NCBI RefSeq assembly: GCF_014636635.1
Contig: NZ_BMEO01000009.1
Span: 37,712-101,711, forward strand
Direction of reading: 5' to 3'
Source: Marinicella pacifica
GTDB lineage: Bacteria; Pseudomonadota; Gammaproteobacteria; Xanthomonadales; Marinicellaceae
DNA length: 64,000 nucleotides
Positions 1 through 7,680 of the stretch are shown piece after piece. The notes under the pieces were generated by a model. The model did not search any database. It had not been told where the DNA came from and saw only the letters and a program-made list of their open reading frames with translations. Position 1 is the first letter of the stretch, and each line of letters begins with the position of its first letter. The translations under genes and the position numbers were made by a program.

Positions 1-540
1 TGCTTCGCTTCTTACAGCTCCGCTGTAAACCGCAAAAGACAATGATTTTATGAGTCAGCTGCTGATGCGTTCGCGCACCAATGGCTGACATGTTTTTAAG
101 TGTAATTATGGAGCATGGCTTTTTTAGTCATCTTTCAAAGTCTTAAGATAACTTCACTGAGTAAAATCTCAGGCCAACTTTGTTGGCAGGTAATTTGCCT
201 TTCGCTTCTTACGACTACGTCGCCAAATATAATTGTATGGCGCAAAAGAAAATGATTTTATGAGTCAGCTGCTGATGCGCTTCGCGCACCAACGGCTGAC
301 ATGCTTTTAAGTTTCGTTAAGGCCTCTATCTCTTTTAATCGTCTTTCCGAATTACAGTTAACTTAAATAAGTGAAATCTCAGGCCAACTTTGTTGGCCGG
401 TAAATGTCTTTCGCTTCTTACGACTGCGTCGCCAAATATAATTGTATGGCGCAAAAGACAATGATTTTATGAGTCAGCTGCTGATGCGCTAAAGCGCACC
501 AATGGCTGACATGTTTTTGGTGTAATTAAGGGACTTCTAT
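1..540. repeat. Tandem ~210-bp repeat array with internal hairpins
   Basis: Two and a half copies of a unit of about 210 bp; the shared core beginning AATGATTTTATGAG starts at 41, 251 and 460. Each unit carries small inverted repeats: TGCG-loop-CGCA at 66-77, TGCGC-TTC-GCGCA at 276-288 and TGCGCT-AA-AGCGCA at 485-498; GCCAAC-TTT-GTTGGC at 173-187 and, one bp longer, 382-398; and CGAC-TAC-GTCG at 212-222 and 421-431. In the first copy the last hairpin is replaced by an unrelated one, TTACAGC-TCC-GCTGTAA at 12-28. Stems persist while bases change, which is how a structured RNA or folding DNA element behaves. I see no ORF inside. The array may extend left of the window. Confidence 0.8.
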
Positions 541-648
541 TCTTTTAATCGTATTTCATAATTAAACTTTACTCATGATTGCCGATTCAATACAAATAAT
601 GACCTACTTGTTATAATAAGCATTTATTATTAACCGGATTATTTTTCC

Positions 649-1266
649 ATGGGTTGTTGCGAAACAGAATCGGTTTTATCGGCACAGAATGACCGGCAGA
701 AACGCACTTTAATTGCTGTTTTAATCATCAATGCCCTGATGTTTGCGGTAATTGTTGTCGCTTCCTGGTGGGCCGGGTCTTCGGCGTTGTTTGCCGATGC
801 ATTTGATAATCTGGGTGATGCGATCACCTATGCGGTCAGTTTATACGCGGTCGGTCGTTCCAATACGGCGAAAGCCAAAGTGGCTGTTTTTAAAGGCGGG
901 TTGATTTTATTGGGTGGTTTGCTGATTTTGGGTCAGGTTACTTATAAATTATTTAATCCGGCGGTGCCTATTTTTGAATTGATGGGTGTGTTTAGTTTGG
1001 TTGCATTAACAGCCAATGCCCTGTGCCTGTTATTGCTTAGTAAGCACCGCCATGAAGATGTCAATATGTCTTCAGTGTGGGCGTGTTCACGCAATGATAT
1101 TGTGGCTAATTTATCGGTGTTTGTTGCCGCCGGATTGGTTTGGATGACTCAATCGGGCTGGCCGGATTTACTGGTGGCATTTTTATTGGCTGTCTATCTT
1201 TTGCGTTCCGGTTTGGAGGTGATTAACCATGCCCGTGAAAACCTGAAACCCAGTTGCAGTCACTAA
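649..1266 (+). CDS. Cation diffusion facilitator-like metal transporter, short form
   Basis: Inner-membrane protein of 205 residues, predicted to export a divalent metal (Zn/Co/Cd/Fe class; substrate not readable). Hydrophobic helices run at about 20-43, 57-70, 80-100, 107-130, 150-168 and 172-190, the six-helix plan of the CDF family. Acidic residues D50, D53 and D57 lie in helix 2, and an N-D-x-x-x-N motif (149-154) in helix 5 matches the second half of the transport metal site. A His-rich loop (HRHED, 133-137) and an N-terminal Cys pair (3-4) could bind metal. The cytoplasmic C-terminal domain of full-length CDF proteins is missing, as in the short DmeF/CadD-like group. It ends 1 base before the PaiB-like gene, so the two are probably co-transcribed. 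Confidence 0.8.
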   Translation: MGCCETESVLSAQNDRQKRTLIAVLIINALMFAVIVVASWWAGSSALFADAFDNLGDAITYAVSLYAVGRSNTAKAKVAVFKGGLILLGGLLILGQVTYKLFNPAVPIFELMGVFSLVALTANALCLLLLSKHRHEDVNMSSVWACSRNDIVANLSVFVAAGLVWMTQSGWPDLLVAFLLAVYLLRSGLEVINHARENLKPSCSH

Positions 1267-1267
1267 C

Positions 1268-1855
1268 ATGCATATACCTCCGGACTATGCGGTCAAAGAT
1301 CATTCGGTGTTCACCGCCTTTATGCAACATCACCCCTTTGCCCAGCTGGTGTGCGCCACCGAAACTTTTCCGGTCATTAACCACGTGCCTTTGTTGTATG
1401 ATGACGAACGCAACTGCCTGTGGGGACACCTGGCTAAAAACAACCCGGATTTAACCTACCTGAATAATTCACCGGTCAGCGTGGTGTTCACCGGTCCACA
1501 TGGCTATATTTCACCTGACTGGTATGAAAAACCGGGGGTACCCACCTGGAATTATCAGGCACTTCATGTTGGCGGAACGTGTCACACTGAAACATCTGAA
1601 TCAATCATTAAAAAAGTCGTTGATAAACTTTCGAACCATCACCAAACCCTGATGGGGTTCAGCTGGGACGGCAATTACAAGCCGAGCATGCTTTCTGCCA
1701 TTGTCGCCATCAGAATTGAAATCCGGTCAATACAATGCCAGTTTAAACTCAGCCAGGACCGCTCAACCAATGATCAGCAAAATATCATCAATGCACTGAA
1801 AAAAAATGGCCAAATTCAGCTTGCCAAAACCATGAATAAAATCCTTAATCATTAG
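1268..1855 (+). CDS. PaiB-like FMN-binding protein
   Basis: Soluble protein of 195 residues resembling the PaiB/FMN-binding split-barrel family, historically called negative transcriptional regulators because of Bacillus PaiB. Family hallmarks are visible: the N-terminal phrase around PPDYAVKD, the F-P-V-I-N-H-V-P-L-L segment (about 36-46), a GHLAKNNP block (57-64), and the stretch from VVFTGPHGYISPDWY to VPTWNYQALHV (about 74-102). The C-terminal third contains the M-G-F-S motif typical of the family. It starts right after the CDF transporter stop. Actual DNA binding is unproven for most members; a flavin- or heme-binding role is equally plausible. Confidence 0.85.
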   Translation: MHIPPDYAVKDHSVFTAFMQHHPFAQLVCATETFPVINHVPLLYDDERNCLWGHLAKNNPDLTYLNNSPVSVVFTGPHGYISPDWYEKPGVPTWNYQALHVGGTCHTETSESIIKKVVDKLSNHHQTLMGFSWDGNYKPSMLSAIVAIRIEIRSIQCQFKLSQDRSTNDQQNIINALKKNGQIQLAKTMNKILNH

Positions 1856-1949
1856 CGGTATATTCATAACTAATTGCGAATGGCATGGTGATTCACATTG
1901 AGATGGTTTTTCTCTTAAAATTGAAGCTATAGTGGTTCCACGGGCTGTT

Positions 1950-3113
1950 TTAATTGAGGAACTCTTTGATTTCAGCGGCTTGTGATCTCGCGTCGGCGTA
2001 GCCCAGGTCGATGAGGGCGCCGGTGTATTCGGGTTCGAACAACAGGTAGCTGGGCATGCGCCAGTCTTTGCCCCAGCCGCCAATCATTTTCAACAGGGTA
2101 CGCACAGGTCCGGGAATCTCGGGGGCATATTGGGCGGTTATTTCCCGGACATCGCGACTGGGTTTGATCACCAGCGTGTTGATGGGTCGCAGACTGTACT
2201 CTTCGCGTTTTTCCGGCGCAATCAGCTTTAGTGTCCGGTTAATGCGTTGCAGTCGGGACAGATCCGCCATCAGCATATCCATAAAAATGGTGTCCAGTAA
2301 ATAACCGCCCAAATGACCCATACTTGGGTATTCGGTGACTTTACGCGGCGTTTCAATGGGGGACTCATCCCGGGTACCAATCACAAGAATACGATCTGCA
2401 CCGAGATGAATCGCCGGTGATAAGGGTGCGGTCATGCGCAAGCCGCCATCACCGTAATGTTCATAGCCAATACGTTGTGCCGGAAATAAAAAAGGCAAAG
2501 CGGTGGATGCCAACACATGGTTCACCGTAATGCGCTCTCGCAACCCCACCCGTCGCGTGCGCTGCCAGGGATTAATGGCCTGATTGCCCTGGAAAAAACA
2601 TTTGGCCATGGCGGTGTCATAAGACGATGCGGTGATCGATAAGCCGGTGAGAAACCCCTCATCAATGGCCTCTTGAATTTGTGCCAATTTTAATTCACGT
2701 TGCAATAATTGCTGTAACGGCGTGTTATCCAGTAATGATTTCGGTGGCTGCAAACCCAAACGGCCAAAAAATAACGACCCCACAACCCGTGCCATGGTTT
2801 TAAACACACAGCGGGCATCGGTGCGGTAAACATCATCACAATGGATATTTCGCCAAAAATACTCCAGCCGTTTAGCGCCATATCTCTGTCGCCTGGCATG
2901 CGAAGCCATCACCGTGGCATTAATGGCGCCTGCCGAAGTACCGTTGATAATGGGAAAACGAAAGCCTGTGGGCATCATATCCATAATGGCTTTTAATACA
3001 CCCACCTGGTAAGCACCACGGGCACCACCGCCCGGCAGCATCAGGGCAGTGGCCGGAACATGTATGGGTTTTTGTCTGGTTATCTTCAATGCATGAGATG
3101 GTTTAATAAACAC
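1950..3113 (-). CDS. Patatin-like phospholipase
   Basis: Protein of 387 residues with a patatin-type serine lipase fold. The glycine-rich oxyanion loop GGGARG is at 28-33, the nucleophile elbow GTSAG at 58-62 (Ser60), and the catalytic Asp lies in a DGG motif at about 220. The Ser-Asp dyad would hydrolyse membrane or storage lipids. There is no clear signal peptide; the first 20 residues are basic. The C-terminal part (about 270-387) is a family-specific extension seen in bacterial patatins. It is transcribed divergently from the omega-amidase gene with about 80 bp between starts, so the two may share a regulatory region. A second, unrelated patatin lies at 13322-14110. Confidence 0.9.
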   Translation of the reverse strand: MFIKPSHALKITRQKPIHVPATALMLPGGGARGAYQVGVLKAIMDMMPTGFRFPIINGTSAGAINATVMASHARRQRYGAKRLEYFWRNIHCDDVYRTDARCVFKTMARVVGSLFFGRLGLQPPKSLLDNTPLQQLLQRELKLAQIQEAIDEGFLTGLSITASSYDTAMAKCFFQGNQAINPWQRTRRVGLRERITVNHVLASTALPFLFPAQRIGYEHYGDGGLRMTAPLSPAIHLGADRILVIGTRDESPIETPRKVTEYPSMGHLGGYLLDTIFMDMLMADLSRLQRINRTLKLIAPEKREEYSLRPINTLVIKPSRDVREITAQYAPEIPGPVRTLLKMIGGWGKDWRMPSYLLFEPEYTGALIDLGYADARSQAAEIKEFLN

Positions 3114-3193
3114 TTCATTATAATCAAGAACCGGCTATATTAAAATGCAGTGTGTTTTGTAAAAAGTGTCCTGTTTGTGTATTCTTAAAGCTT

Positions 3194-3970
3194 ATGAACA
3201 AATTAACCATCACCCTCATTCAAACAGAACTTCATTGGCATAACCCTGAAGCCAATCGATCCCATTTTGCCACGCTTATTAAAGACATCAAAACATCCAC
3301 CGATGTCATCATTCTACCGGAAATGTTTACAACCGGCTTTACCATGGCCACGGTTGAGAATGCAGAACCTGAATCTGGTGAAACGCTCCACTGGATGCAA
3401 CAACAAGCCACTCAGAATAAAGCCGTCATCACCGGCAGTTTAATCATTGAACAACACGGCCACTTCTACAATCGCATGTATTGGGTTGAACCCAATGGTG
3501 ATTTTCAAAGTTATGATAAAAAACACCTTTTCACCTACGCCGATGAGCACCATCATTTCACCGCCGGCCGTGAACGATTAATCATTGAATACAAAGGCTG
3601 GCGAATTTGCCCTTTGATTTGCTATGACCTGCGCTTTCCGGTGTGGTCGCGCAATGACGTGGATTTTGATCTGCTCATTTATATTGCCAACTGGCCGGCA
3701 GCACGTCGTGAAGCCTGGCAAAGCCTGCTCAAAGCCCGCGCCATAGAGAATATGGCTTATGTGGCCGGCGTCAATCGCATCGGTTCAGATGGAAACGACC
3801 TGAAATATGCCGGAGATTCAACCGTCTATAATGCCATTGGCGAACCCATGTCCGCGCCAGACAGACAGACGCCGTTTGTGAAAACACTGACACTTTGCAA
3901 TGACACCCTGCAACAACAGAGAAGTCATTTTGGGTTTCTCAACGACAGGGACAACTTTATCTTAAAATAA
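3194..3970 (+). CDS. Omega-amidase, nitrilase superfamily (YafV-like)
   Basis: Carbon-nitrogen hydrolase of 258 residues. The catalytic triad is readable: Glu43 (LPEMFTTGF), Lys109 (YDKKHLF) and Cys143 (LICYDLRFP). The closest subgroup is YafV/Nit2-type omega-amidase, which hydrolyses alpha-ketoglutaramate or alpha-ketosuccinamate to clear by-products of glutamine/asparagine transaminases. I prefer the ATG at 3194 because the protein then starts MNKLTITLIQ, the usual family beginning; an upstream ATG at 3152 would add a Cys-rich leader with no family counterpart. No partner aminotransferase is adjacent, so the substrate is inferred from the family. Confidence 0.9.
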   Translation: MNKLTITLIQTELHWHNPEANRSHFATLIKDIKTSTDVIILPEMFTTGFTMATVENAEPESGETLHWMQQQATQNKAVITGSLIIEQHGHFYNRMYWVEPNGDFQSYDKKHLFTYADEHHHFTAGRERLIIEYKGWRICPLICYDLRFPVWSRNDVDFDLLIYIANWPAARREAWQSLLKARAIENMAYVAGVNRIGSDGNDLKYAGDSTVYNAIGEPMSAPDRQTPFVKTLTLCNDTLQQQRSHFGFLNDRDNFILK

Positions 3971-4039
3971 GCGGGTCTTTTAACGCTATTTTCAGGCCTG
4001 ATTTGTTACTCTGTTTATTTAATTTAAAGGAGTCCAAAG

Positions 4040-4543
4040 ATGAGCCAAGTAAATTTTAAAAACAACCCTGTTCACCTCAATGCCGAGCAACCTCAGGTCG
4101 GACAACAAGCCCCCAACTTCCAACTCACGGGTGCCGATTTATCCGAAGTCAGTCTGGATAATTTTAAAGGCCAACGGGTGGTTTTAAATGTCGCGCCGAG
4201 CGTCGACACCGATGTCTGCGCCCAGCAACTGCGCACCTTTAATCAAAAAGCCGCCGATATGGACAATACCGCTGTAGTGTTTACATCCATGGATTTACCT
4301 TTTGCCTATAAGCGCTTTTGTGCCGCCGAAGGCATTGACAATGTGGTGACTGCCTCCGATTTTAAAAACAGAAGCATCGCCCAAAACTACGGCTTAGAAA
4401 TGCGCGATGGACCTTTAGCCGGTCTCACCGCCCGCGCTGTGTTCGTACTGGATGAAAACCACAACATCATCCACCGTGAAGTGGTCGATGAAGTGACCAA
4501 CGAACCAAACTACGAAGCGGCCTTGCAGGCACTAAAACAATAA
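4040..4543 (+). CDS. tpx: Thiol peroxidase Tpx
   Basis: Atypical two-cysteine peroxiredoxin of 167 residues, the same length as E. coli Tpx. It reduces alkyl hydroperoxides and H2O2 with electrons from thioredoxin, and members act in the periplasm or cytoplasm; no signal peptide is visible here. The peroxidatic Cys60 sits in the S-V-D-T-D-V-C motif and the resolving Cys94 in KRFC, one residue off the E. coli positions 61 and 95. A strong ribosome site (AAAGGAG) lies 8 bases before the ATG. A rho-independent terminator follows at once, so it is probably a single-gene unit. Confidence 0.97.
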   Translation: MSQVNFKNNPVHLNAEQPQVGQQAPNFQLTGADLSEVSLDNFKGQRVVLNVAPSVDTDVCAQQLRTFNQKAADMDNTAVVFTSMDLPFAYKRFCAAEGIDNVVTASDFKNRSIAQNYGLEMRDGPLAGLTARAVFVLDENHNIIHREVVDEVTNEPNYEAALQALKQ

Positions 4544-4560
4544 CCACTCCATAAAGACAA

Positions 4561-4596
4561 AAAAAGCGGACACCCAAAAAGGTCTCCGCTTTTTTT
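4561..4596 (+). terminator. Rho-independent terminator after tpx
   Basis: Inverted repeat AGCGGA-C-ACC (4565-4574) and GGT-C-TCCGCT (4581-4590) with one C-C mismatch, flanked by A-rich and T-rich runs; T7 follows on the + strand. It starts 17 bases after the tpx stop. Confidence 0.85.
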
Positions 4597-4662
4597 ATGC
4601 CCAAATCAACCTTATAACAGAACTTGTCACAATGCTGCCGTACTGTAACGTATAATAAAGGC

Positions 4663-5295
4663 ATGAAGAAAGATGCGCTTGACCGCCTGATTGAAAAAAA
4701 CCAAAAACAAAAAAGTATTGAATCTAAAGAATCAAATTCTGCAATCAAAAACACCGTTTTGGGTATTGTTTTTTTCTTTACCCTAATTCCTGTCGCTTAT
4801 TGGATAGTACAAGATCATGTGACATTTTTTAATCACCAACTGTGGGGTGTTAGTAAAATAATTTGGCTAATAGGTCTGTTGTGTTTATCACTTATTGGCT
4901 TAGTCAATATTTTTACGACATTATCCTTTATTCCGGTCATTAGACTGTGTTGGCCGTACAGAAAAAAATTGTGGTTGGCACAAAAATGGCGCCCGATTCA
5001 TTTAGTCCTGATGCTGATTCGACTAATAATTCCAGTTCTGATTATTTATCTGATACTCTTTTTTACTCAATTTATGCGTAACACCGGTAACGCAATATCG
5101 ACCATTGTGGCTACATGGCACGAAATAGCCATTTATATTACCTTTCTATTGACCTCTGCTGTAATGATCTATTTAGCAGTCTTAATAATTTTCACCTTCA
5201 TTCATTATTTTAAATTGCTGTACCGTTTATATACCAACGAACAAGCCATGACTCAGCATTTTAGTCACCAACCCAAAAATGATGATTGGATTTAA
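4663..5295 (+). CDS. Hypothetical four-helix membrane protein
   Basis: Protein of 210 residues that I do not recognise. It has a short charged, Lys/Glu-rich N-terminus (1-28) followed by four hydrophobic stretches at about 30-50, 66-90, 112-135 and 150-176, and a soluble tail rich in Gln/His/Asp. I use the ATG at 4663, which has AAAGG close upstream and gives an MKKDAL start; an upstream in-frame ATG at 4624 would add 13 residues overlapping the likely promoter. A TATAAT hexamer at 4651-4656 is only 7 bases before the start, so transcription from it would give a nearly leaderless message. It stands alone between the tpx terminator and the convergent regulator gene. Confidence 0.65.
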   Translation: MKKDALDRLIEKNQKQKSIESKESNSAIKNTVLGIVFFFTLIPVAYWIVQDHVTFFNHQLWGVSKIIWLIGLLCLSLIGLVNIFTTLSFIPVIRLCWPYRKKLWLAQKWRPIHLVLMLIRLIIPVLIIYLILFFTQFMRNTGNAISTIVATWHEIAIYITFLLTSAVMIYLAVLIIFTFIHYFKLLYRLYTNEQAMTQHFSHQPKNDDWI

Positions 5296-5322
5296 CCTAA
5301 TTTTTTATTATTCAGATAGCAA

Positions 5323-5345
5323 GGAGTACTGCTGAGCAGCACTCC
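5323..5345. repeat. Palindromic dispersed repeat, copy 1
   Basis: GGAGTACTGC (5323-5332), loop TGA, GCAGCACTCC (5336-5345): a 10-bp stem with one A-C mismatch, lying between two convergent genes. Its reverse complement shares a 19-base core (TTGGAGTGCTGCTCAGCAG) with the sequence at 21974-21992, so this is a repeat family rather than a chance palindrome. It has no T-run and is not an obvious terminator. Confidence 0.65.
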
Positions 5346-5354
5346 AACGGTTTA

Positions 5355-6137
5355 TTATAGCTCAGCAACAAATTGAATAAATTCCCGGGCTTTTCGGGTT
5401 AGTTCATCTTTAGTCTCTATGCTGTGCTCTTCACTGTAAATCACCAAAGCCGTGCGGGCATCGACCAGTTGCAAGGTTAATGCATTGTTATCAAGTTTGC
5501 TTTCAATAAACCAACGCACCCCAAATTCATGACTGAAATAAGGATAAGGATTGCCTTTATGGGCATAAAAGGCATGGTCTGATAAATAATTCAGATCATC
5601 TGTTTTTAACACCGCCTGTTGTAAAGCGGCATCGACAGCCCAGTTCGGCTGCGTTGTTTCTGTCGGTAAAATAACCAAAGCCACCGGCTCGGATTTAAAC
5701 TGCCAGTATAAAAAGCCATAAACCAGACCCACCGCCAAAATAAACAAAGCGATATAGCCTGACAGCGTTCTCAACAGCGTTCTCAGCCAGTTGCTTTTAT
5801 ATTGATTATCGGCTGATAATGGCCTTACCACCGGTTGCCAGCTGTAACCGAACTTGGGTCGGGTTTTAATCAAAGTTGAATAGGTAGATAACGGCTTTAG
5901 CTGCGATCTTAAATCGGCGATGGCCCGGGTTAAGGCATCGTCACTGACCACTTGATTCGGCCAAACCTGATCGAATATCTGCTGCCGTGTCACTGTATTA
6001 CCGGCGTGTTTAATGAGCACCATCAAAACCCGCATATTCACAGGGCTCAACCGAATGCTTTGCTTGCCCTGACGGACTTCGCCTGAATTCGGACAAATCA
6101 ATAAATCGGCAGATAGGTACTTAACTGGTTTATTCAT
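5355..6137 (-). CDS. ToxR/CadC-like membrane-anchored winged-helix regulator
   Basis: Transcription regulator of 260 residues. The N-terminal winged-helix domain (about 8-102) is of the OmpR/PhoB C-terminal type, with LSPVNMRVLMVLIKH, a DNA-recognition stretch DDALTRAIADLRSQL, and the wing ending in RPKFGYSW. A single transmembrane helix follows (about 130-150), then a periplasmic domain of about 110 residues that I cannot assign. This architecture lets CadC/ToxR relatives bind DNA from the membrane in response to periplasmic signals. It has no adjacent kinase. It is divergent from the unknown gene at 6260-7573 with about 120 bp between starts, which makes that gene a reasonable candidate target. 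Confidence 0.85.
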   Translation of the reverse strand: MNKPVKYLSADLLICPNSGEVRQGKQSIRLSPVNMRVLMVLIKHAGNTVTRQQIFDQVWPNQVVSDDALTRAIADLRSQLKPLSTYSTLIKTRPKFGYSWQPVVRPLSADNQYKSNWLRTLLRTLSGYIALFILAVGLVYGFLYWQFKSEPVALVILPTETTQPNWAVDAALQQAVLKTDDLNYLSDHAFYAHKGNPYPYFSHEFGVRWFIESKLDNNALTLQLVDARTALVIYSEEHSIETKDELTRKAREFIQFVAEL

Positions 6138-6259
6138 AACGCTCAGTTTAGCATTTTATTTTATTCATTTAACATGCCCTCAGACATTGCTCAGACTTTA
6201 CTCAGGCGGTTAATATTCCCGTAGACCATAATAAAAAGCCTTAGATTCAAGGAACAACC

Positions 6260-7573
6260 ATGAAAAAATTACTTAAAGCGTTATTTATCCTTATCGGCAT
6301 GATGGCCATGCTGTTTGTTATCGCCGTTATTGTTAACCTCTCGGTGTTCGATGAAGAACTCTTACCTGAAGTCCAGGCGATTAAAGACATCAAAGCCAAA
6401 CCTTATCAAGCGGATAATGCTTATCCGGCATTAATCGCGCTGAGTTATTATCCAGAGTCATCGTATCAATCGGCCACCCAAAAGATTCGCCAACAACTTA
6501 ATGATAACATCACTGAACAGGGCTATGACTATCTGAATCACCAGGATGAAGAACAGCTTGAAAAGCACAAGCTCGATGCACAACAACTCAGGAAGTTAAC
6601 GCGATGCCATACCCGTAAAGAAAAAAACTGTGTGACAAAATATGTGACAAACCTGTCCAATCAACCCATCACCAACCCCCACAGCCAAATCATTCTGGGT
6701 CGCTACAGAGCATTAATCGAATACCCAAACTACCAGGAAGCCACACAGCTAACATTTGACTCACCCATTCCGGCCTATTCCCCGTTACTCAGTGCGCAAC
6801 GGGTGCTGTTATTAAATGAATGGCTTGATAACCCAACGGACTTTATACCTTTACTCAGCAAAGATTTGGCTTTTTGGCGCATGATCCTGCAAAACAATAA
6901 CCTGCTCATCACCAAAATGATTGCCATTGCCGCCATCCATAATGAAATTCAAATTCTGGCCTATGCCCTTCAATCCGGTGATTTAAGCAAAAAACAATTA
7001 CTTAACATTCAACCTCATATCAGTCCTTTAAATCAGCAAGAAGGTGATTTTATGAAACCCATTGAATTTGAAATTAAATATGCTATGAGTACTTTTTACA
7101 GTGCGTTAAATGAATCCAGTGATGTTATTGATCGTTGGTTTTATCAGCCTCTTTATCAACCTCAAGCCACAATCAACCAATACTACTTAGCAAATATAAA
7201 ACTCACCAAAGAATTAAACAACTTAGACAGCCCAGCTTTCTACGATGCTTATCAAGCTGATGAATGGCCGTATAAACCCGAATTTAAATCACCCATTAGC
7301 TTATATAATCCAAGCGGAAAATTACTGATTAAATACAGTGTTGGCAACTACCAGGATTATTTCGCACGAGTGCACGATCTAAACGCCATGCTGGTCTTAC
7401 TAAACCTACGCATCGAACTGGCCTTACACAACGACCAGAATATCAGCACCGTGGTTAATAACTCAATCTATAAAAACCCTTACACCCTGGAACCTTTTGA
7501 TTACGATGCTGAAGCGAATACCATCGGCTTTGACTGTCTGGATAAAACGTCTGTTTGTGAGATTGCTTTGTAA
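6260..7573 (+). CDS. Hypothetical membrane-anchored protein
   Basis: Protein of 437 residues without a family I recognise. Residues 4-28 form one hydrophobic helix after MKK, most likely an uncleaved signal anchor, and the rest is a hydrophilic extracytoplasmic domain rich in Gln, Asn, Leu and Tyr. Two Cys pairs (the CHTRKEKNC segment near 116-124, and FDCLDKTSVC near the C-terminus) could form disulfides. The long helical central part (about 180-330) has a repetitive look but no clear motif. It starts 120 bp from the divergent CadC-like regulator, with a good ribosome site (AAGGAAC). Function unknown. Confidence 0.7.
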   Translation: MKKLLKALFILIGMMAMLFVIAVIVNLSVFDEELLPEVQAIKDIKAKPYQADNAYPALIALSYYPESSYQSATQKIRQQLNDNITEQGYDYLNHQDEEQLEKHKLDAQQLRKLTRCHTRKEKNCVTKYVTNLSNQPITNPHSQIILGRYRALIEYPNYQEATQLTFDSPIPAYSPLLSAQRVLLLNEWLDNPTDFIPLLSKDLAFWRMILQNNNLLITKMIAIAAIHNEIQILAYALQSGDLSKKQLLNIQPHISPLNQQEGDFMKPIEFEIKYAMSTFYSALNESSDVIDRWFYQPLYQPQATINQYYLANIKLTKELNNLDSPAFYDAYQADEWPYKPEFKSPISLYNPSGKLLIKYSVGNYQDYFARVHDLNAMLVLLNLRIELALHNDQNISTVVNNSIYKNPYTLEPFDYDAEANTIGFDCLDKTSVCEIAL

Positions 7574-7586
7574 TTTTCCACACCCC

Positions 7587-7619
7587 AATCGATAATTTCT
7601 TACAAAGTGAATCGATAAT
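7587..7619. repeat. Direct repeat AATCGATAAT upstream of comM
   Basis: The 10-mer AATCGATAAT occurs at 7587-7596 and again at 7610-7619, 23 bp apart on the same face of the helix, about 60-95 bp before the comM start. This would suit a dimeric regulator site, but ATCGAT is itself palindromic and AT-rich, so chance cannot be excluded. Confidence 0.35.
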
Positions 7620-7680
7620 CACGACAGATTTTTTCGCTGTTTTTGGTTAGGCTTTGACTTTGTTTTGATGAAGTGATGGT

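Noticed and set aside
1..540. Possible CRISPR array
   Set aside because: Units are about 210 bp, only two and a half copies, and the intervening parts are themselves repeated; no cas genes nearby.
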